NCBI RefSeq assembly: GCF_015352955.1 | Contig: NZ_JACYOX010000002.1 | Location: 248,001 to 312,000, forward strand | Origin: Noviherbaspirillum soli | GTDB taxonomy: Bacteria > Pseudomonadota > Gammaproteobacteria > Burkholderiales > Burkholderiaceae_D | Length of the DNA: 64,000 nucleotides | Direction: 5' to 3' | Part shown: in pieces, positions 52,821 through 62,370 of the stretch | How the letters are laid out: every line of letters begins with the position of its first letter | Numbering within the stretch: the stretch's first letter is position 1 | The notes under the pieces: generated by a model | Database searches by the model: none | Told to the model about the DNA's origin: nothing | The model's input: only the letters and a program-made list of their open reading frames with translations | Made by a program: the position numbers and the translations under genes

Positions 52821-53967
52821 AAAAATGGCCTACACCCTGGTGCAGGAAACCAGCACCCAGACCCAGCTCGACAACCCGCTGTTCGACATGCTGGCCGCCA
52901 TACACCAGACCGGCTCGGTGGCGCAGGCCGCGCAGCGGCTAAAGCTGTCGTACCGGCATGTCTGGGGAGCATTGCGCAAATGGGAGGGCCAGCTCGGTTC
53001 CGAACTGGTGGTGTGGAACCAGGGCAGAGGCGCGCGCCTGTCCGGCTTTGGCGAAAAGCTGCTGTTTGCCGAACAGCGGGCCAAGGCGCGGGCGCTGCCG
53101 GAACTGGAGAACCTGCGCGCCGGCATGGAGCGGGAATTCGCGCTGGCCTTCGACCCGGAAGTGCATGTGCTGTCGCTGCATGCCAGCCATGACCTGGCGC
53201 TGTCGAGGCTGAAGCAGTACACCGAGCGCGAAGCCAGGCTGCATCTGAACCTGCACTTTTGCCCGAGCATGGCGTCGATCGAGGCAATGTCGCGCGGCGA
53301 ATGCCTGCTGGCCGGTTTTCACGTCAGCGAGGACCGCGCGCCCGGCAGCCTGACCCAGAAGGCGTTCAAGAAACTGCTCAAGCCCGGCAAGCACAAGCTG
53401 ATCAATTTCCTGACCCGCCAGCAGGGCATGATGGTGGCCGCCGGAAATCCCGGGCGCATTGCCGGGCTGGCCGACCTGAAGCGCGCCGGCGTGCGCTTCA
53501 TCAACCGCCAGCCCGGATCGGGCACCCGGCTGGAAATCGACCAGATGCTGGCGCGAGAAGGCATAGACAGCGGCTCGGTCATCGGCTACGACAACACCGA
53601 GACTACCCATCTTGCCGTCGCCGCCGCGGTGGCCAGCGGCGCGGCCGATGTCGGCATCGGCATCGAGGCCGCCGCCGCGCAGTTCGGGCTGGATTTCATT
53701 CCGCTCGGCCGCGAACAGTACTATTTCGCCTGCCTGAAGGAGACGCTGGACACGCCGGCCGTGATCCGCCTGCGCGAACTGCTGCGGCAGCAGCAGTGGC
53801 TGGAAGCGATCGCCAACATGCCGGGATACAATGCGCAGTCCAGCGGGGAGGTGGCGGCTCTCAGGAAGGCATTGCCCTGGTATGCATTCCGCAAGCCGAG
53901 GGGAAAAACCGCCGCCGGCGCTGGCGGCCAGGCCCCGGCGGATGCATACGGCCCGGCCATGCAGTGA
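52810..53967 (+). CDS. Regulator with ModE/LysR-like winged helix fused to a binding-protein domain
   Basis: A 385-residue one-component regulator. The winged helix-turn-helix lies at about residues 28-90 (QTGSVAQAAQRLKLSYRHV, WGALRKWEGQLG). A PBP-like domain follows from about 110 to 330, with GSGTRLEIDQML and GAADVGIGIEAAA, as in molybdate/tungstate-responsive helix-turn-helix proteins of the COG1910 type. It is divergent from tupA, so tungstate or molybdate sensing is a reasonable inference. Start choice is unsure: ATG at 52810 or ATG at 52825. If the latter, the second direct repeat lies entirely in the leader. Confidence 0.85.
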   Translation: MLRIKMAYTLVQETSTQTQLDNPLFDMLAAIHQTGSVAQAAQRLKLSYRHVWGALRKWEGQLGSELVVWNQGRGARLSGFGEKLLFAEQRAKARALPELENLRAGMEREFALAFDPEVHVLSLHASHDLALSRLKQYTEREARLHLNLHFCPSMASIEAMSRGECLLAGFHVSEDRAPGSLTQKAFKKLLKPGKHKLINFLTRQQGMMVAAGNPGRIAGLADLKRAGVRFINRQPGSGTRLEIDQMLAREGIDSGSVIGYDNTETTHLAVAAAVASGAADVGIGIEAAAAQFGLDFIPLGREQYYFACLKETLDTPAVIRLRELLRQQQWLEAIANMPGYNAQSSGEVAALRKALPWYAFRKPRGKTAAGAGGQAPADAYGPAMQ

Positions 53968-54052
53968 CATGCGCCAGCCTCGTGCCGGATGAAGAAGAAT
54001 CACGAACAGCCCGGCATGGCGTTTGCCGATGGGGCAGGAGCGCAGTGCGGAC

Positions 54053-55444
54053 ATGAATCGGCGGAAATTTTGTGAGCAACATCGTGGCGGGACGCCTGCG
54101 ACACGCAAACGGCACCTGGTCAGGGCCGTCGCCGCCCTGGCATTGAGCTTCGGCGCCTGCGCCGTCCACGCTCAGCAAGCGGATCAGAAACCGGACCAGC
54201 AAGCGGACCAGGACAAGCGCTGGGATGCCCGGTTCCAGGCCACCTATGTCTGGCAGCAGAAGCCCTCGTTCAGGGCGGCCTACAGCGGTCCGAACAGCCT
54301 GCTGCCCGGCAGGGAAAAAGCCTATACCTTCAGCAGCACTGCCTATCTTGGCTGGCGCCCGGCATCCGACCTGGAAATCTGGTTCAACCCCGAGCTGGTG
54401 CAGGGCGTGGCGTTTTCCGGCCTGCACGGCTTTGGCGGCTTTCCCAATGGCGAGCAGCAGAAGGTCAGCGGCCCGAATCCGACCCTGTACCGGTCGCGAC
54501 TGTTCCTGCGCAAGACCTGGGCATTGGGCGGCGAGGATCTTCCGGTGGAAGGCGAGGCGAACCAGTTCTCCATGACAACGAAGCAGGAACGCCTGGTGCT
54601 CACCGCCGGCAACCTGGCCGTCACCGACGTGTTCGACCCCAGCAGCTATGCGCACGACGCCCGCACCCAGTTCATGAACTGGGCCTTCCTGACCCATGGC
54701 GCCTACGATTTCGCCGCCGATGCGCGCGGTTATTCCTGGGGCGCGGCGCTGGAGTACTACCGGGACGACTGGGCATTCCGGGCCGGCCGTTTCATGCAGC
54801 CCGCCCAGTCCAACGGCCTGGCGCTGGACAGGCGCATCGGACGCCGCTACGGCGACCAGATCGAAATCGAGCATGCCCACCAGCTGGCCGGCCGGCCGGG
54901 GCAAACGCGCTTGCTGCTGTTTCGCAATCATGTCCGGATGGGCGCATTCGACGACGCAATCGCCAGCGCCGCCGGCGCCATCCCCGACCTGTCCGCGGTG
55001 CGGCGCGAGCAGTCCAAGCGCGGCGTGGCATTGGCGTTCGAGCAGGAAGTGCGGGACGACATCGGCATCTTCGCCCGCGCAAGCAGGCATGACGGCCGCA
55101 CCGAAACCTATGCCTTTACCGAGATCGACCAGTCGGTGTCGACCGGCGTATCGATCAAGGGACGCGCATGGTCGCGGGCGGAAGACACGCTGGGAATGGC
55201 GGTGGCCTTCAATGGCCTGAGTTCGGCCCACCAGCGCTACCTGGCCGCCGGCGGCCTCGGCGCCTTCCTGGGCGACGGCGCGCTGAACTATGGCCGCGAG
55301 CGTATCGGCGAGATCTACTACAGCCTGCGCCTGGCCAGAAGCGCCTGGCTCAGCCTGGATTACCAGCGCATCATCAACCCCGGCTACAACCGGGACAGGG
55401 GGCCGGTATCGGTGGCCTCGGCGAGGGTGCACCTGGAGTTCTGA
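54053..55444 (+). CDS. OprB-type carbohydrate porin-like outer membrane protein
   Basis: A 463-residue exported beta-barrel protein. A long signal region (about 1-38, ending VHA) is followed by a Gln/Asp-rich stretch (QQADQKPDQQAD) and then alternating beta-strand sequence (for example GYSWGAALEYYRDDWAFRAGRF), ending in the aromatic residue Phe typical of outer-membrane barrels. It resembles the carbohydrate-selective porin family. Whether it passes sugars or an oxyanion is unknown; it lies 85 bases after the tungstate-type regulator on the same strand, which raises a metal-oxyanion link as a possibility. The start at 54053 has AGGAG about 12 bases upstream. Confidence 0.85.
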   Translation: MNRRKFCEQHRGGTPATRKRHLVRAVAALALSFGACAVHAQQADQKPDQQADQDKRWDARFQATYVWQQKPSFRAAYSGPNSLLPGREKAYTFSSTAYLGWRPASDLEIWFNPELVQGVAFSGLHGFGGFPNGEQQKVSGPNPTLYRSRLFLRKTWALGGEDLPVEGEANQFSMTTKQERLVLTAGNLAVTDVFDPSSYAHDARTQFMNWAFLTHGAYDFAADARGYSWGAALEYYRDDWAFRAGRFMQPAQSNGLALDRRIGRRYGDQIEIEHAHQLAGRPGQTRLLLFRNHVRMGAFDDAIASAAGAIPDLSAVRREQSKRGVALAFEQEVRDDIGIFARASRHDGRTETYAFTEIDQSVSTGVSIKGRAWSRAEDTLGMAVAFNGLSSAHQRYLAAGGLGAFLGDGALNYGRERIGEIYYSLRLARSAWLSLDYQRIINPGYNRDRGPVSVASARVHLEF

Positions 55445-55513
55445 AAGGCTGTAGAAGCCCGCCGCGGCCGTCAGGCCCGGCCCGGCCCGGCCTTTAACTC
55501 TGCCGAAAACAGA

Positions 55514-55545
55514 AAGGCCGCTGATCCTTGCGAATCAGCGGCCTT
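55514..55545 (-). terminator. Terminator hairpin between porin gene and tRNA-Met
   Basis: A perfect 12-bp stem (AAGGCCGCTGAT 55514-55525 and its complement 55534-55545). On the reverse strand it is followed by CTGTTTT just past the tRNA, so it probably ends the tRNA transcript; it may also serve the convergent porin gene. Confidence 0.8.
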
Positions 55546-55553
55546 GGTATTTC

Positions 55554-55630
55554 TGGTGGTGATAGGTGGACTTGAACCACCGACCCCAGCATTATGAGTG
55601 CTGTGCTCTAACCAACTGAGCTATATCACC
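55554..55630 (-). tRNA. tRNA-Met (anticodon CAT)
   Basis: A 77-nucleotide cloverleaf with encoded CCA. The acceptor stem is GGTGATA/TATCACC, the D arm GCTC-GAGC, the anticodon stem CAGCA/TGCTG with loop CTCATAA, and the T arm GGTGG-TTCAAGT-CCACC. It looks like elongator tRNA-Met. A CAT anticodon can also belong to the lysidine-modified Ile tRNA, but the GGGGTC variable region favours Met. A promoter and terminator flank it. Confidence 0.95.
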
Positions 55631-55643
55631 AAACGAGCACGAG

Positions 55644-55672
55644 ATTCTGACCGGTTCGGCTGGAACTGTCAA
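55644..55672 (-). promoter_or_regulatory. Sigma-70 promoter of tRNA-Met
   Basis: On the reverse strand TTGACA (55672-55667) and CAGAAT (55649-55644) are 17 bases apart, ending 13 bases before the tRNA 5' end. The -35 element is perfect. Confidence 0.8.
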
Positions 55673-55699
55673 GCCATAAGTTGCACCAGGGATGCAAAA

Positions 55700-56659
55700 T
55701 CAGGACTGTGCCGCGTCGATCTGTTCCAATATCCGTTCCGCAGGCGCCGCCTGCAGGCAATCCACCACGATGCGATCGGGCATGGAGCGCAGCCAGGTCA
55801 GCTGCCGCTTGGCCAACTGGCGGGTGGCGGCGATGCCCTTGTCGCGCAGCGCTGCCTGGTCGATCTCGCCATCCAGGTATTCCCAGGCCTGGCGGTAGCC
55901 GACGCAGCGCATGGACGGTAGCTCGGGATGCAGGTCGCCCCGGGCGCGCAGGCGGCGCACTTCTTCCAGCAGGCCACCGCCCGGCGCCTGCAGCATCGCA
56001 TCGAAACGCGCGGCGATGCGCGCATGCAGCTGGGCGCGGTCGGAAGGTTCCAGCGCAATCGGCAGCAGGCGGAAGGGCAGGGCGGCGGGCGGCGCCTTGG
56101 CCAGCAGGGCCGACATCGGCTGGCCGGTCAGGCGGATGACTTCCAGCGCACGCTGGATACGCTGGCTGTCATTGGGCTTCAGGCGGGCCGCGGTTGGCGG
56201 ATCGAGCTCGGCCAGGCGGGCGTGCAGCGCCGGCATGCCGAGTTCAGCGGCGTCGCGGTCGAGTTCGGCGCGCAGCGCCGGGTCGGCGCGCGGCAGGTCA
56301 TCCAGGCCGTCGCGCAGCGCCTTGAAGTAGAGCATGGTGCCGCCGACCAGCAGCGGCAGCGCGCCGCGGCCCTGGATTTCCCGCACCAGGCGCAGCGCGT
56401 CATCGCGGAACTGCATCACCGAATAGCTCTGGGCCGGGTCGATGATGTCGATCAGGTGATGCGGCGCGGCCGCCAGTTCCCCGGGCGTGGGCTTGGCGGT
56501 GCCAATGTCCATGCCGCGATAGACCAGCGCCGAATCGACCGAGATGATTTCGCAGGGCCGCCGGCGCGCGATCTCCAGCGCCGCGCCGGTCTTGCCGGAC
56601 GCGGTCGGACCCATGATGGCCACCGCCAGCGGCAGCGCCTGGCTTGTCGGGGCGCTCAT
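55700..56659 (-). CDS. miaA: tRNA dimethylallyltransferase
   Basis: A 319-residue enzyme that puts the dimethylallyl group on A37 of tRNAs reading UNN codons, the step before MiaB. The P-loop GPTASGKT, the [21 protein letters not shown] block and the [10 protein letters not shown] block are diagnostic. The start at 56659 lies one base after the mutL stop, a conserved arrangement. The tRNA-Met gene is next, with its promoter between. Confidence 0.96.
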   Translation of the reverse strand: MSAPTSQALPLAVAIMGPTASGKTGAALEIARRRPCEIISVDSALVYRGMDIGTAKPTPGELAAAPHHLIDIIDPAQSYSVMQFRDDALRLVREIQGRGALPLLVGGTMLYFKALRDGLDDLPRADPALRAELDRDAAELGMPALHARLAELDPPTAARLKPNDSQRIQRALEVIRLTGQPMSALLAKAPPAALPFRLLPIALEPSDRAQLHARIAARFDAMLQAPGGGLLEEVRRLRARGDLHPELPSMRCVGYRQAWEYLDGEIDQAALRDKGIAATRQLAKRQLTWLRSMPDRIVVDCLQAAPAERILEQIDAAQS

Positions 56660-56660
56660 G

Positions 56661-58562
56661 CTATTGGCCGCGCAGGAACAGGCGGTCGAGCTCGGACAGG
56701 CCGAGCTGCACCCAGGTTGGCCGGCCGTGGTTGCACTGGTCAGCGCGCTCGGTGGCTTCCATCTGGCGCAGCAGCGCATTCATTTCCGGCACCGTCAGCG
56801 CCCGGTTGGCGCGCACCGCGGTATGGCAGGCCAGCGTGCCCAGCAGTTCGTTGCGGCGCTCGACCAGCACCCGCGAGCCGCCGTATTCGCGCAGATCGCG
56901 CAGCACGTCGCGCGCCAGGCCCTGGGCGTCGGCATTCTTCAGCAATACCGGAATCGCCCGCACCGCCAGCGTGGTGGGCGACATCACCGCGATGTCGAAG
57001 CCGAGCGCTTCCAGCGTCTCGCGGTTTTCCTCGACGGCGCCGACCTCGACCGGGTCGGCGAAGAAGGTCACCGGGATCAGGAGCGGCTGCACCTGCACCG
57101 CGTCCGCGTCCAGCGAGCGCTTGAATTCCTCGTACAGGATGCGCTCATGGGCCGCATGCATGTCCACCAGCACCAGGCCGGCCGCATTCTGCGCCAGCAC
57201 GAAGATGCCGTGCAGCTGGGCCAGCGCGAAGCCCAGCGGGAATTCCTCGGCATCCGCATTCCCGGCCTGGGACTGGGCATGGGCGGCAGGCGCGGCGAAG
57301 GCCGCCGGCGCGATGGCGGCCAGGTCGCCGGCGTCGAACAGGCTGGCTGGCCTGGCGTCGCCGGCCGGCTTCAGGTCCGCGAACAGCGCGCCGTAACTGG
57401 CGGTGGACTGGGCCACGCCGCCGCCGCTGCCGGTATCGCCGAAGCGCGGCGTGAACTGCGACGCGAACGTGGCCTGCTGCTGCGGCTGCGGCCGCCAGGG
57501 CGCCGTGCCCGCCAGCGTGGCGGCCGGCTGCGGCGCCGGCGCGGCGCCGGCGGCGGTGGCCGAGGTCTGGGCCAGCGCCCGGCTCACGGCGTGGAACACG
57601 AACTGGTGCACCGCCCGGCCGTCGCGGAAGCGCACCTCGATCTTGGACGGATGGACGTTCACGTCGACCAGGGTCGGGTCCAGGTCCAGCCGCAGGACAT
57701 AAGACGGATAGCGGTCGCCATGCAGCACGTCCTGGTAGGCGGCTCGCACCGCGTGCGTCAACAGCTTGTCGCGCACGAAGCGGCCGTTGACATAAAAGTA
57801 TTGGGCGTCGGCGCGCAGCCGGGCAGCGGTGGGCAGGCCGGCAAAGCCGTGGATGCGCAGCACGCCGCTGGCTTCCTCCAGCGGCAGCCTGGCGCGGGCG
57901 AAGTCGTCGCCCAGCAGCTGGGCGCTGCGCTTGTCCATCTCGCAGGCGGTCCAGTGCTCGGCGGTGCGGCCGTTGTGGCTCAGGGTGAAGGCCACGTCCG
58001 GCCGCGCCAGCGCGATGCGGCGCACCACTTCCACGCAGTGGCCGTATTCGGTCTGTTCCGACTTCAGGAACTTGCGCCGCGCCGGCGTATTGAAATACAG
58101 GTCCTGCACATCGATCGTGGTGCCGATCGCGCCGGATGCCGGCGCCGGCTCGCGGGCGCCGGGCGCGATTTCCCAGGCATGCGCCGCGTCGGGCGTGCGC
58201 GAGGTCAGCGTGACCTGGGCCACCGAGGCGATGGAGGCCAGCGCCTCGCCGCGAAAGCCCAGCGACAGCACGCTTTCCAGGTCGGACAGCGAGGCGATCT
58301 TGGAGGTGGCATGGCGCGCCAGGGCCAGCGGCATTTCCTCGGGCGGAATGCCGCGGCCGTCGTCGCAGATGGCAATGCGCTTGACGCCGCCCTGGTCGAG
58401 CTTGATCGTGATCTGGGTGGCGCCGGCGTCGAGCGCGTTTTCCAGCAGCTCCTTGACCACCGCGGCGGGGCGCTCGATGACTTCACCGGCGGCGATCTGG
58501 GAAATGAGCTGGTCGGAAAGCGGCTGGATGGCGCGTCGCGCCTGCTGTATCTGTGCATTCAT
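56661..58562 (-). CDS. mutL: DNA mismatch repair protein MutL
   Basis: A 633-residue mismatch repair ATPase that couples MutS recognition to strand cleavage. N-terminal GHKL motifs are intact ([25 protein letters not shown]). A proline/alanine/glutamine-rich linker (about 330-430) joins the C-terminal dimerisation domain, whose [30 protein letters not shown] block has the usual DMHAAHERI; only part is quoted. The start at 58562 gives the standard beginning; an ATG-like start nine codons earlier is less likely. It is coupled to miaA. Confidence 0.96.
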   Translation of the reverse strand: MNAQIQQARRAIQPLSDQLISQIAAGEVIERPAAVVKELLENALDAGATQITIKLDQGGVKRIAICDDGRGIPPEEMPLALARHATSKIASLSDLESVLSLGFRGEALASIASVAQVTLTSRTPDAAHAWEIAPGAREPAPASGAIGTTIDVQDLYFNTPARRKFLKSEQTEYGHCVEVVRRIALARPDVAFTLSHNGRTAEHWTACEMDKRSAQLLGDDFARARLPLEEASGVLRIHGFAGLPTAARLRADAQYFYVNGRFVRDKLLTHAVRAAYQDVLHGDRYPSYVLRLDLDPTLVDVNVHPSKIEVRFRDGRAVHQFVFHAVSRALAQTSATAAGAAPAPQPAATLAGTAPWRPQPQQQATFASQFTPRFGDTGSGGGVAQSTASYGALFADLKPAGDARPASLFDAGDLAAIAPAAFAAPAAHAQSQAGNADAEEFPLGFALAQLHGIFVLAQNAAGLVLVDMHAAHERILYEEFKRSLDADAVQVQPLLIPVTFFADPVEVGAVEENRETLEALGFDIAVMSPTTLAVRAIPVLLKNADAQGLARDVLRDLREYGGSRVLVERRNELLGTLACHTAVRANRALTVPEMNALLRQMEATERADQCNHGRPTWVQLGLSELDRLFLRGQ

Positions 58563-58696
58563 ACAGCGATTATAGCCTTCCACGAACACCGGGCTTGCGC
58601 GCGGTCGAGCGTTTAACGCCCCGGGAGGATGGTCGGTCCGGCAAGTCGTAGTGTATGATTTTGCGGCCTTTCTTTAACATTTTTACAAGGAAAACA

Positions 58697-59341
58697 ATGG
58701 ATTTCATGCAACTCGTCGACATGATCCTGCATGTCGACAAGTCTCTCGGCAAGGTCATCGCCGAATATGGCCAGATGGTCTATGGCGTGCTTTCCGCCAT
58801 CGTGTTTGCCGAAACCGGCCTGGTCGTGTTTCCCTTCCTGCCCGGCGACACGCTGCTGTTCATCGGCGGCGCCTTTGCCGCCACCGGCGAACTGAATGTC
58901 TGGCTGCTGATGGGCCTGCTGCTGTTTGCCGCGATTGCCGGCAATACCGTGAACTACCTGATCGGCAACGCCATCGGCCAGAAGGTGTTTACCCATGACT
59001 ACCGCTGGCTGGACCGCGCGGCGCTGGAAAAAACCCATGCCTTCTACGAGAACCACGGCGGCAAGACCATCATCCTGGCGCGCTTCGTGCCTGTGGTGCG
59101 CACCTTCGCGCCGTTCGTGGCCGGCGTGTCGAACATGAGCTTTGCGAAGTTCCAGCTCTATAACGTGACCGGCGCGCTGCTCTGGGTGGTGGGGCTGGTG
59201 GCGGCCGGCTACTTCTTTGGCAATATCCCCATCATCCGCGACCACCTGACCACGATCGTGCTGATCGGCGTCGGCGCCGCGGTGATTCCGGTGGCGCTGG
59301 GCGTGATGCTGAAGTTCTACCGCCGGTTTGCCCGCGGTTGA
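58697..59341 (+). CDS. DedA-family membrane protein
   Basis: A 214-residue inner-membrane protein of the DedA/VTT family, implicated in lipid-carrier flipping and envelope homeostasis. Conserved blocks include FAETGLVVFPFLPGDTLLF, GNTVNYLIGNAIG and the motif FYENHGGKTIILARFVPVVRTFAPFVAG-type region with RF and R residues; only short parts are quoted. AAGGA lies six bases before the start at 58697. It is a single gene in a divergent arrangement with mutL. Confidence 0.93.
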   Translation: MDFMQLVDMILHVDKSLGKVIAEYGQMVYGVLSAIVFAETGLVVFPFLPGDTLLFIGGAFAATGELNVWLLMGLLLFAAIAGNTVNYLIGNAIGQKVFTHDYRWLDRAALEKTHAFYENHGGKTIILARFVPVVRTFAPFVAGVSNMSFAKFQLYNVTGALLWVVGLVAAGYFFGNIPIIRDHLTTIVLIGVGAAVIPVALGVMLKFYRRFARG

Positions 59342-59346
59342 TGCAT

Positions 59347-59382
59347 GCAGTTAATGCGCACAGTTAATGCGCGCAGTTAATC
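59347..59382 (+). repeat. Short tandem repeat after dedA
   Basis: Nearly three copies of CAGTTAATGCGC with spacing 12-13 bases, immediately after the dedA stop. Small and probably slippage-derived. Confidence 0.7.
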
Positions 59383-59417
59383 CATTAGCGCGCCGACCCG
59401 CCCGGCGCGCTCGCCGC

Positions 59418-60773
59418 TCAGGTCAGCTTGTTCCTGGCCAGCGGCGGATTCTTCGAGAAGTACTTGCGGATGCCGGTCATCAGCGCCTCCGCCATCTGGT
59501 CCTGGTAGCCGTTGTCGGTCAGGCGCGCTTCTTCCTCCGGGTTGGAGATGAAGGCGGTTTCGACCAGGATGCTGGGAATGTCCGGCGCTTTCAGTACCGC
59601 AAAGCCGGCCTGTTCCACCGAACGCTTGTGCAGCCGGTTGATGCCGCCGATTTCATTGAGCACCGCGCGCGCCAGCTTCATGCTGTCATTGATCTGGGCG
59701 GTGGTGGACAGGTCCAGCAGTACGCTGGCGAGCTGCCTGTCCTGGCCGCGCAGGTTGACGCCGCCGATCAGGTCGGCCGCGTTTTCCTTGTTGGCCAGCC
59801 AGCGCGCGGCAGTCGAACTGGCGCCTTTTTCCGATAGCGCGAACACCGATGAGCCACGGGCGGTCGGCTCGACGAAGGCATCGGCATGGATGGACACGAA
59901 CAGGTCGGCCTGCACCTTGCGCGCCTTCTGCACCCGCACCTGGAGCGGCACGAAATAGTCGGCGTCGCGGGTCAGCATCACCCGCATGTTGGGCTGCTGC
60001 TCGATCTTGGCCTTGAGCCGCTTGGCGATGGCCAGCACCACGTCCTTCTCGAAGCTGCCGGAAGCGCCGACCGCGCCCGGGTCCTCGCCGCCATGGCCGG
60101 GGTCGAGCGCGATGGTGATCATGCGGTTCAGGTTGGACGGGGCGTCTTCCTGCGGCTCTTTCCTCGCGATCTGCGGCTCGGACGGCTGCGGTTTTGGCAG
60201 CGGCCGGTTTTCCAGCGCGGGCGCGCCGAATTCCGGCGGCAGTTCCCGGGATGACCCCTTGGGCAACTCCTTCATCCAGTCGCCCTTTTCGATCAGCGCG
60301 GCGATCAGGTCGGGCGGATTGACCGGGTACAGGTCGAAGATCAGCCGGTGCTGATAGCTGCCCACCGGCGGCAGCACGAACACCTGCGGCCGCACTTCTT
60401 CCTTCAGGTCGAACACCAGGCGCACCACGCCGGGCCGGTTCTGCCCGACCCGCACCTGGCGGATATAAGGGTCGTTGGACTGGATCTTGGCCACCAGGCT
60501 CTTCAAGGCCGGGCTCAGGTCCAGGCCCTCGATGTCGACCACCATGCGCTCCGGGTCCTTCACCAGGAAGTGGGTGGTCTTCAGGTCGCTGTCGTTTTCC
60601 AGCGTGACGCGGGTATATTCCTCGGCCGGCCAGACACGCACGCCGACGATCTGCGCGGCGCACGCCGGCGCCGGGCCCATCATCGACAGCAGCAGGGTGC
60701 CGCCGGCCTTGAGCAACACGCGGCGGTTGCGCGACGTTACAGGTTGGGCGCGAAGTGCAGGCGTTCGAGACAT
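59418..60773 (-). CDS. amiC: N-acetylmuramoyl-L-alanine amidase AmiC
   Basis: A 451-residue zinc amidase that splits daughter-cell peptidoglycan. The N-terminus carries a Tat-type twin-arginine sequence (SRNRRVLLKAGG), as for E. coli AmiC. An AMIN domain (about 40-150) targets the septum. The Amidase_3 domain (about 215-440) has GHGGEDPGAVG, with Glu and His zinc ligands, and VSIHADAF. It overlaps the end of tsaE by 37 bases and both are on the reverse strand. No EnvC/NlpD activator is nearby. Confidence 0.95.
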   Translation of the reverse strand: MSRTPALRAQPVTSRNRRVLLKAGGTLLLSMMGPAPACAAQIVGVRVWPAEEYTRVTLENDSDLKTTHFLVKDPERMVVDIEGLDLSPALKSLVAKIQSNDPYIRQVRVGQNRPGVVRLVFDLKEEVRPQVFVLPPVGSYQHRLIFDLYPVNPPDLIAALIEKGDWMKELPKGSSRELPPEFGAPALENRPLPKPQPSEPQIARKEPQEDAPSNLNRMITIALDPGHGGEDPGAVGASGSFEKDVVLAIAKRLKAKIEQQPNMRVMLTRDADYFVPLQVRVQKARKVQADLFVSIHADAFVEPTARGSSVFALSEKGASSTAARWLANKENAADLIGGVNLRGQDRQLASVLLDLSTTAQINDSMKLARAVLNEIGGINRLHKRSVEQAGFAVLKAPDIPSILVETAFISNPEEEARLTDNGYQDQMAEALMTGIRKYFSKNPPLARNKLT

Positions 60774-61222
60774 TGGGAACCGTGGGGAGACAGGGCCTGT
60801 AATTCTACCTTACGGCCTGTGCCGTGCATGGTGAGGAAGACGTTGATGTCGGGCGGGGGCAACACGCCCTCCGCCTTTTCCGGCCACTCGATGATGCAGA
60901 CGGTGCGGTGGTTGAAGTAGTCGCGGAAGCCGGCGTCGAGAAACTCGTCCGGGCCGGCCATGCGGTACAGGTCAAAATGCACCACGTCCACCGGCTGCCC
61001 GGCCAGCTCCACCGTGTAGGGCTCGGCCAGGGTATAGGTCGGGCTCTTTACATGGCCGGGATGGCCGGCCGCATGCAGCAGCGCGCGCGTCAGCGCGGTC
61101 TTGCCGGCGCCGAGGTCGCCGTGCAGGTAGATCGTCAGGCCCGGCGCCAGCGCGCGCGACAGCGCCGCGCCCAGAGCCAGGGTGCCGGCTTCATCCTTCA
61201 GTTCTGCTTCGAAATGCTGCAT
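60737..61222 (-). CDS. tsaE: tRNA threonylcarbamoyladenosine biosynthesis protein TsaE
   Basis: A 161-residue P-loop ATPase required for t6A modification of tRNAs reading ANN codons. Walker A is GDLGAGKTALTRALL, and SPTYTL and HFDLYR are diagnostic. It overlaps amiC by 37 bases, a common arrangement. The start codon lies only eight bases from that of the divergent queG. Confidence 0.95.
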   Translation of the reverse strand: MQHFEAELKDEAGTLALGAALSRALAPGLTIYLHGDLGAGKTALTRALLHAAGHPGHVKSPTYTLAEPYTVELAGQPVDVVHFDLYRMAGPDEFLDAGFRDYFNHRTVCIIEWPEKAEGVLPPPDINVFLTMHGTGRKVELQALSPHGSQCLERLHFAPNL

Positions 61223-61230
61223 CTTTTAAA

Positions 61231-62370
61231 ATGGCTGGCTCAGAGAAAACGGGATTGAACATTGTGCAACACGAAAGCGCTATCGACCTTGACGCGCTGG
61301 CCGCGGCCATCAAGGCCTGGGGCCGCGAGCTTGGCTTTGCCGATGTGCGCATCGCCGATGCCGACCTGTCGGCCAGCGAGCCGGGTTTCGAGGCCTGGCT
61401 GGCGGCCGGCTTCCATGGCGAGATGGATTATATGGCAGCCCACGGCAGCAAGCGTACCCGCCCGGCGGAACTGGTGCCCGGCACCCGGCGCGTGATCGCT
61501 GCGCGCATGGACTATCTGCCGCGCGACGCCGGTCCCGGCTGGCGCGAGGAGGAAGCGGCGCGCCTGGCCGATCCGCGGGCTGCGGTGGTGTCGGTGTATG
61601 CCCGCGGCCGCGACTATCACAAGGTGCTGCGCAGCCGGCTGCAGCAACTGGCGCAGCGGGTGGAGACGGAAGCCGGCGCCTTTGGCTATCGGGTCTTCAC
61701 CGATTCGGCGCCGGTGCTGGAAGTGGCGCTGGCCGACAAGTCCGGCCTCGGATGGCGCGGCAAGCACACGCTGCTGCTCAACCGCGACGCCGGCTCGATG
61801 TATTTCCTGGGCGAGATCTATACCGACCTGGCGCTGCCGGTCGATGCGCCGGTCAGCGCCCATTGCGGCAGCTGCCAGGCCTGCATCACGGCCTGCCCGA
61901 CGCAGGCCATCCTCGGCCCGCAGCGCATGGATGCGCGACGCTGCATTTCCTATCTCACGATCGAGCTGAAAGGCAGCATACCGCTCGACTTGCGGCCGCT
62001 GATCGGCAACCGGGTATTGGGTTGCGACGACTGCCAACTGGTCTGCCCGTGGAACAAGTTCGCGCAGCGCGCCAGCCTGCCGGATTTCGACGTGCGCAAC
62101 GGCCTGGACCAGGCAACGCTTGCGGAACTGTTCGCCTGGACCGAGCAGGAATTCGACCAGCGCCTGCAGGGCAGCGCGATTCGCCGCATCGGCCATGAGC
62201 GCTGGCTGCGCAACATCGCCGTCGGCCTGGGCAATGCAGCCGATGCAGGGCTGGCCGGCGATGCCGGCATCGTCGCCGCGCTGCAGTCGCGCGCGGCGGA
62301 TGATTCGCCCCTGGTGCGGGAGCATGTGGCCTGGGCGCTGGCGCGCCATGCGTTAGCGCGACAGGTATAG
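61231..62370 (+). CDS. queG: Epoxyqueuosine reductase QueG
   Basis: A 379-residue cobalamin- and iron-sulfur-dependent enzyme making queuosine in tRNA. Two 4Fe-4S motifs are intact (CGSCQACITACPT and CDDCQLVCPWNKF), and a HEAT-like C-terminal region follows. The ATG at 61231 leaves only eight bases to the divergent tsaE start; downstream alternatives (TTG 61255, GTG 61264) would give a more usual spacing. The 3' end overlaps the AEC carrier gene by 18 bases, on the opposite strand. Confidence 0.94.
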   Translation: MAGSEKTGLNIVQHESAIDLDALAAAIKAWGRELGFADVRIADADLSASEPGFEAWLAAGFHGEMDYMAAHGSKRTRPAELVPGTRRVIAARMDYLPRDAGPGWREEEAARLADPRAAVVSVYARGRDYHKVLRSRLQQLAQRVETEAGAFGYRVFTDSAPVLEVALADKSGLGWRGKHTLLLNRDAGSMYFLGEIYTDLALPVDAPVSAHCGSCQACITACPTQAILGPQRMDARRCISYLTIELKGSIPLDLRPLIGNRVLGCDDCQLVCPWNKFAQRASLPDFDVRNGLDQATLAELFAWTEQEFDQRLQGSAIRRIGHERWLRNIAVGLGNAADAGLAGDAGIVAALQSRAADDSPLVREHVAWALARHALARQV

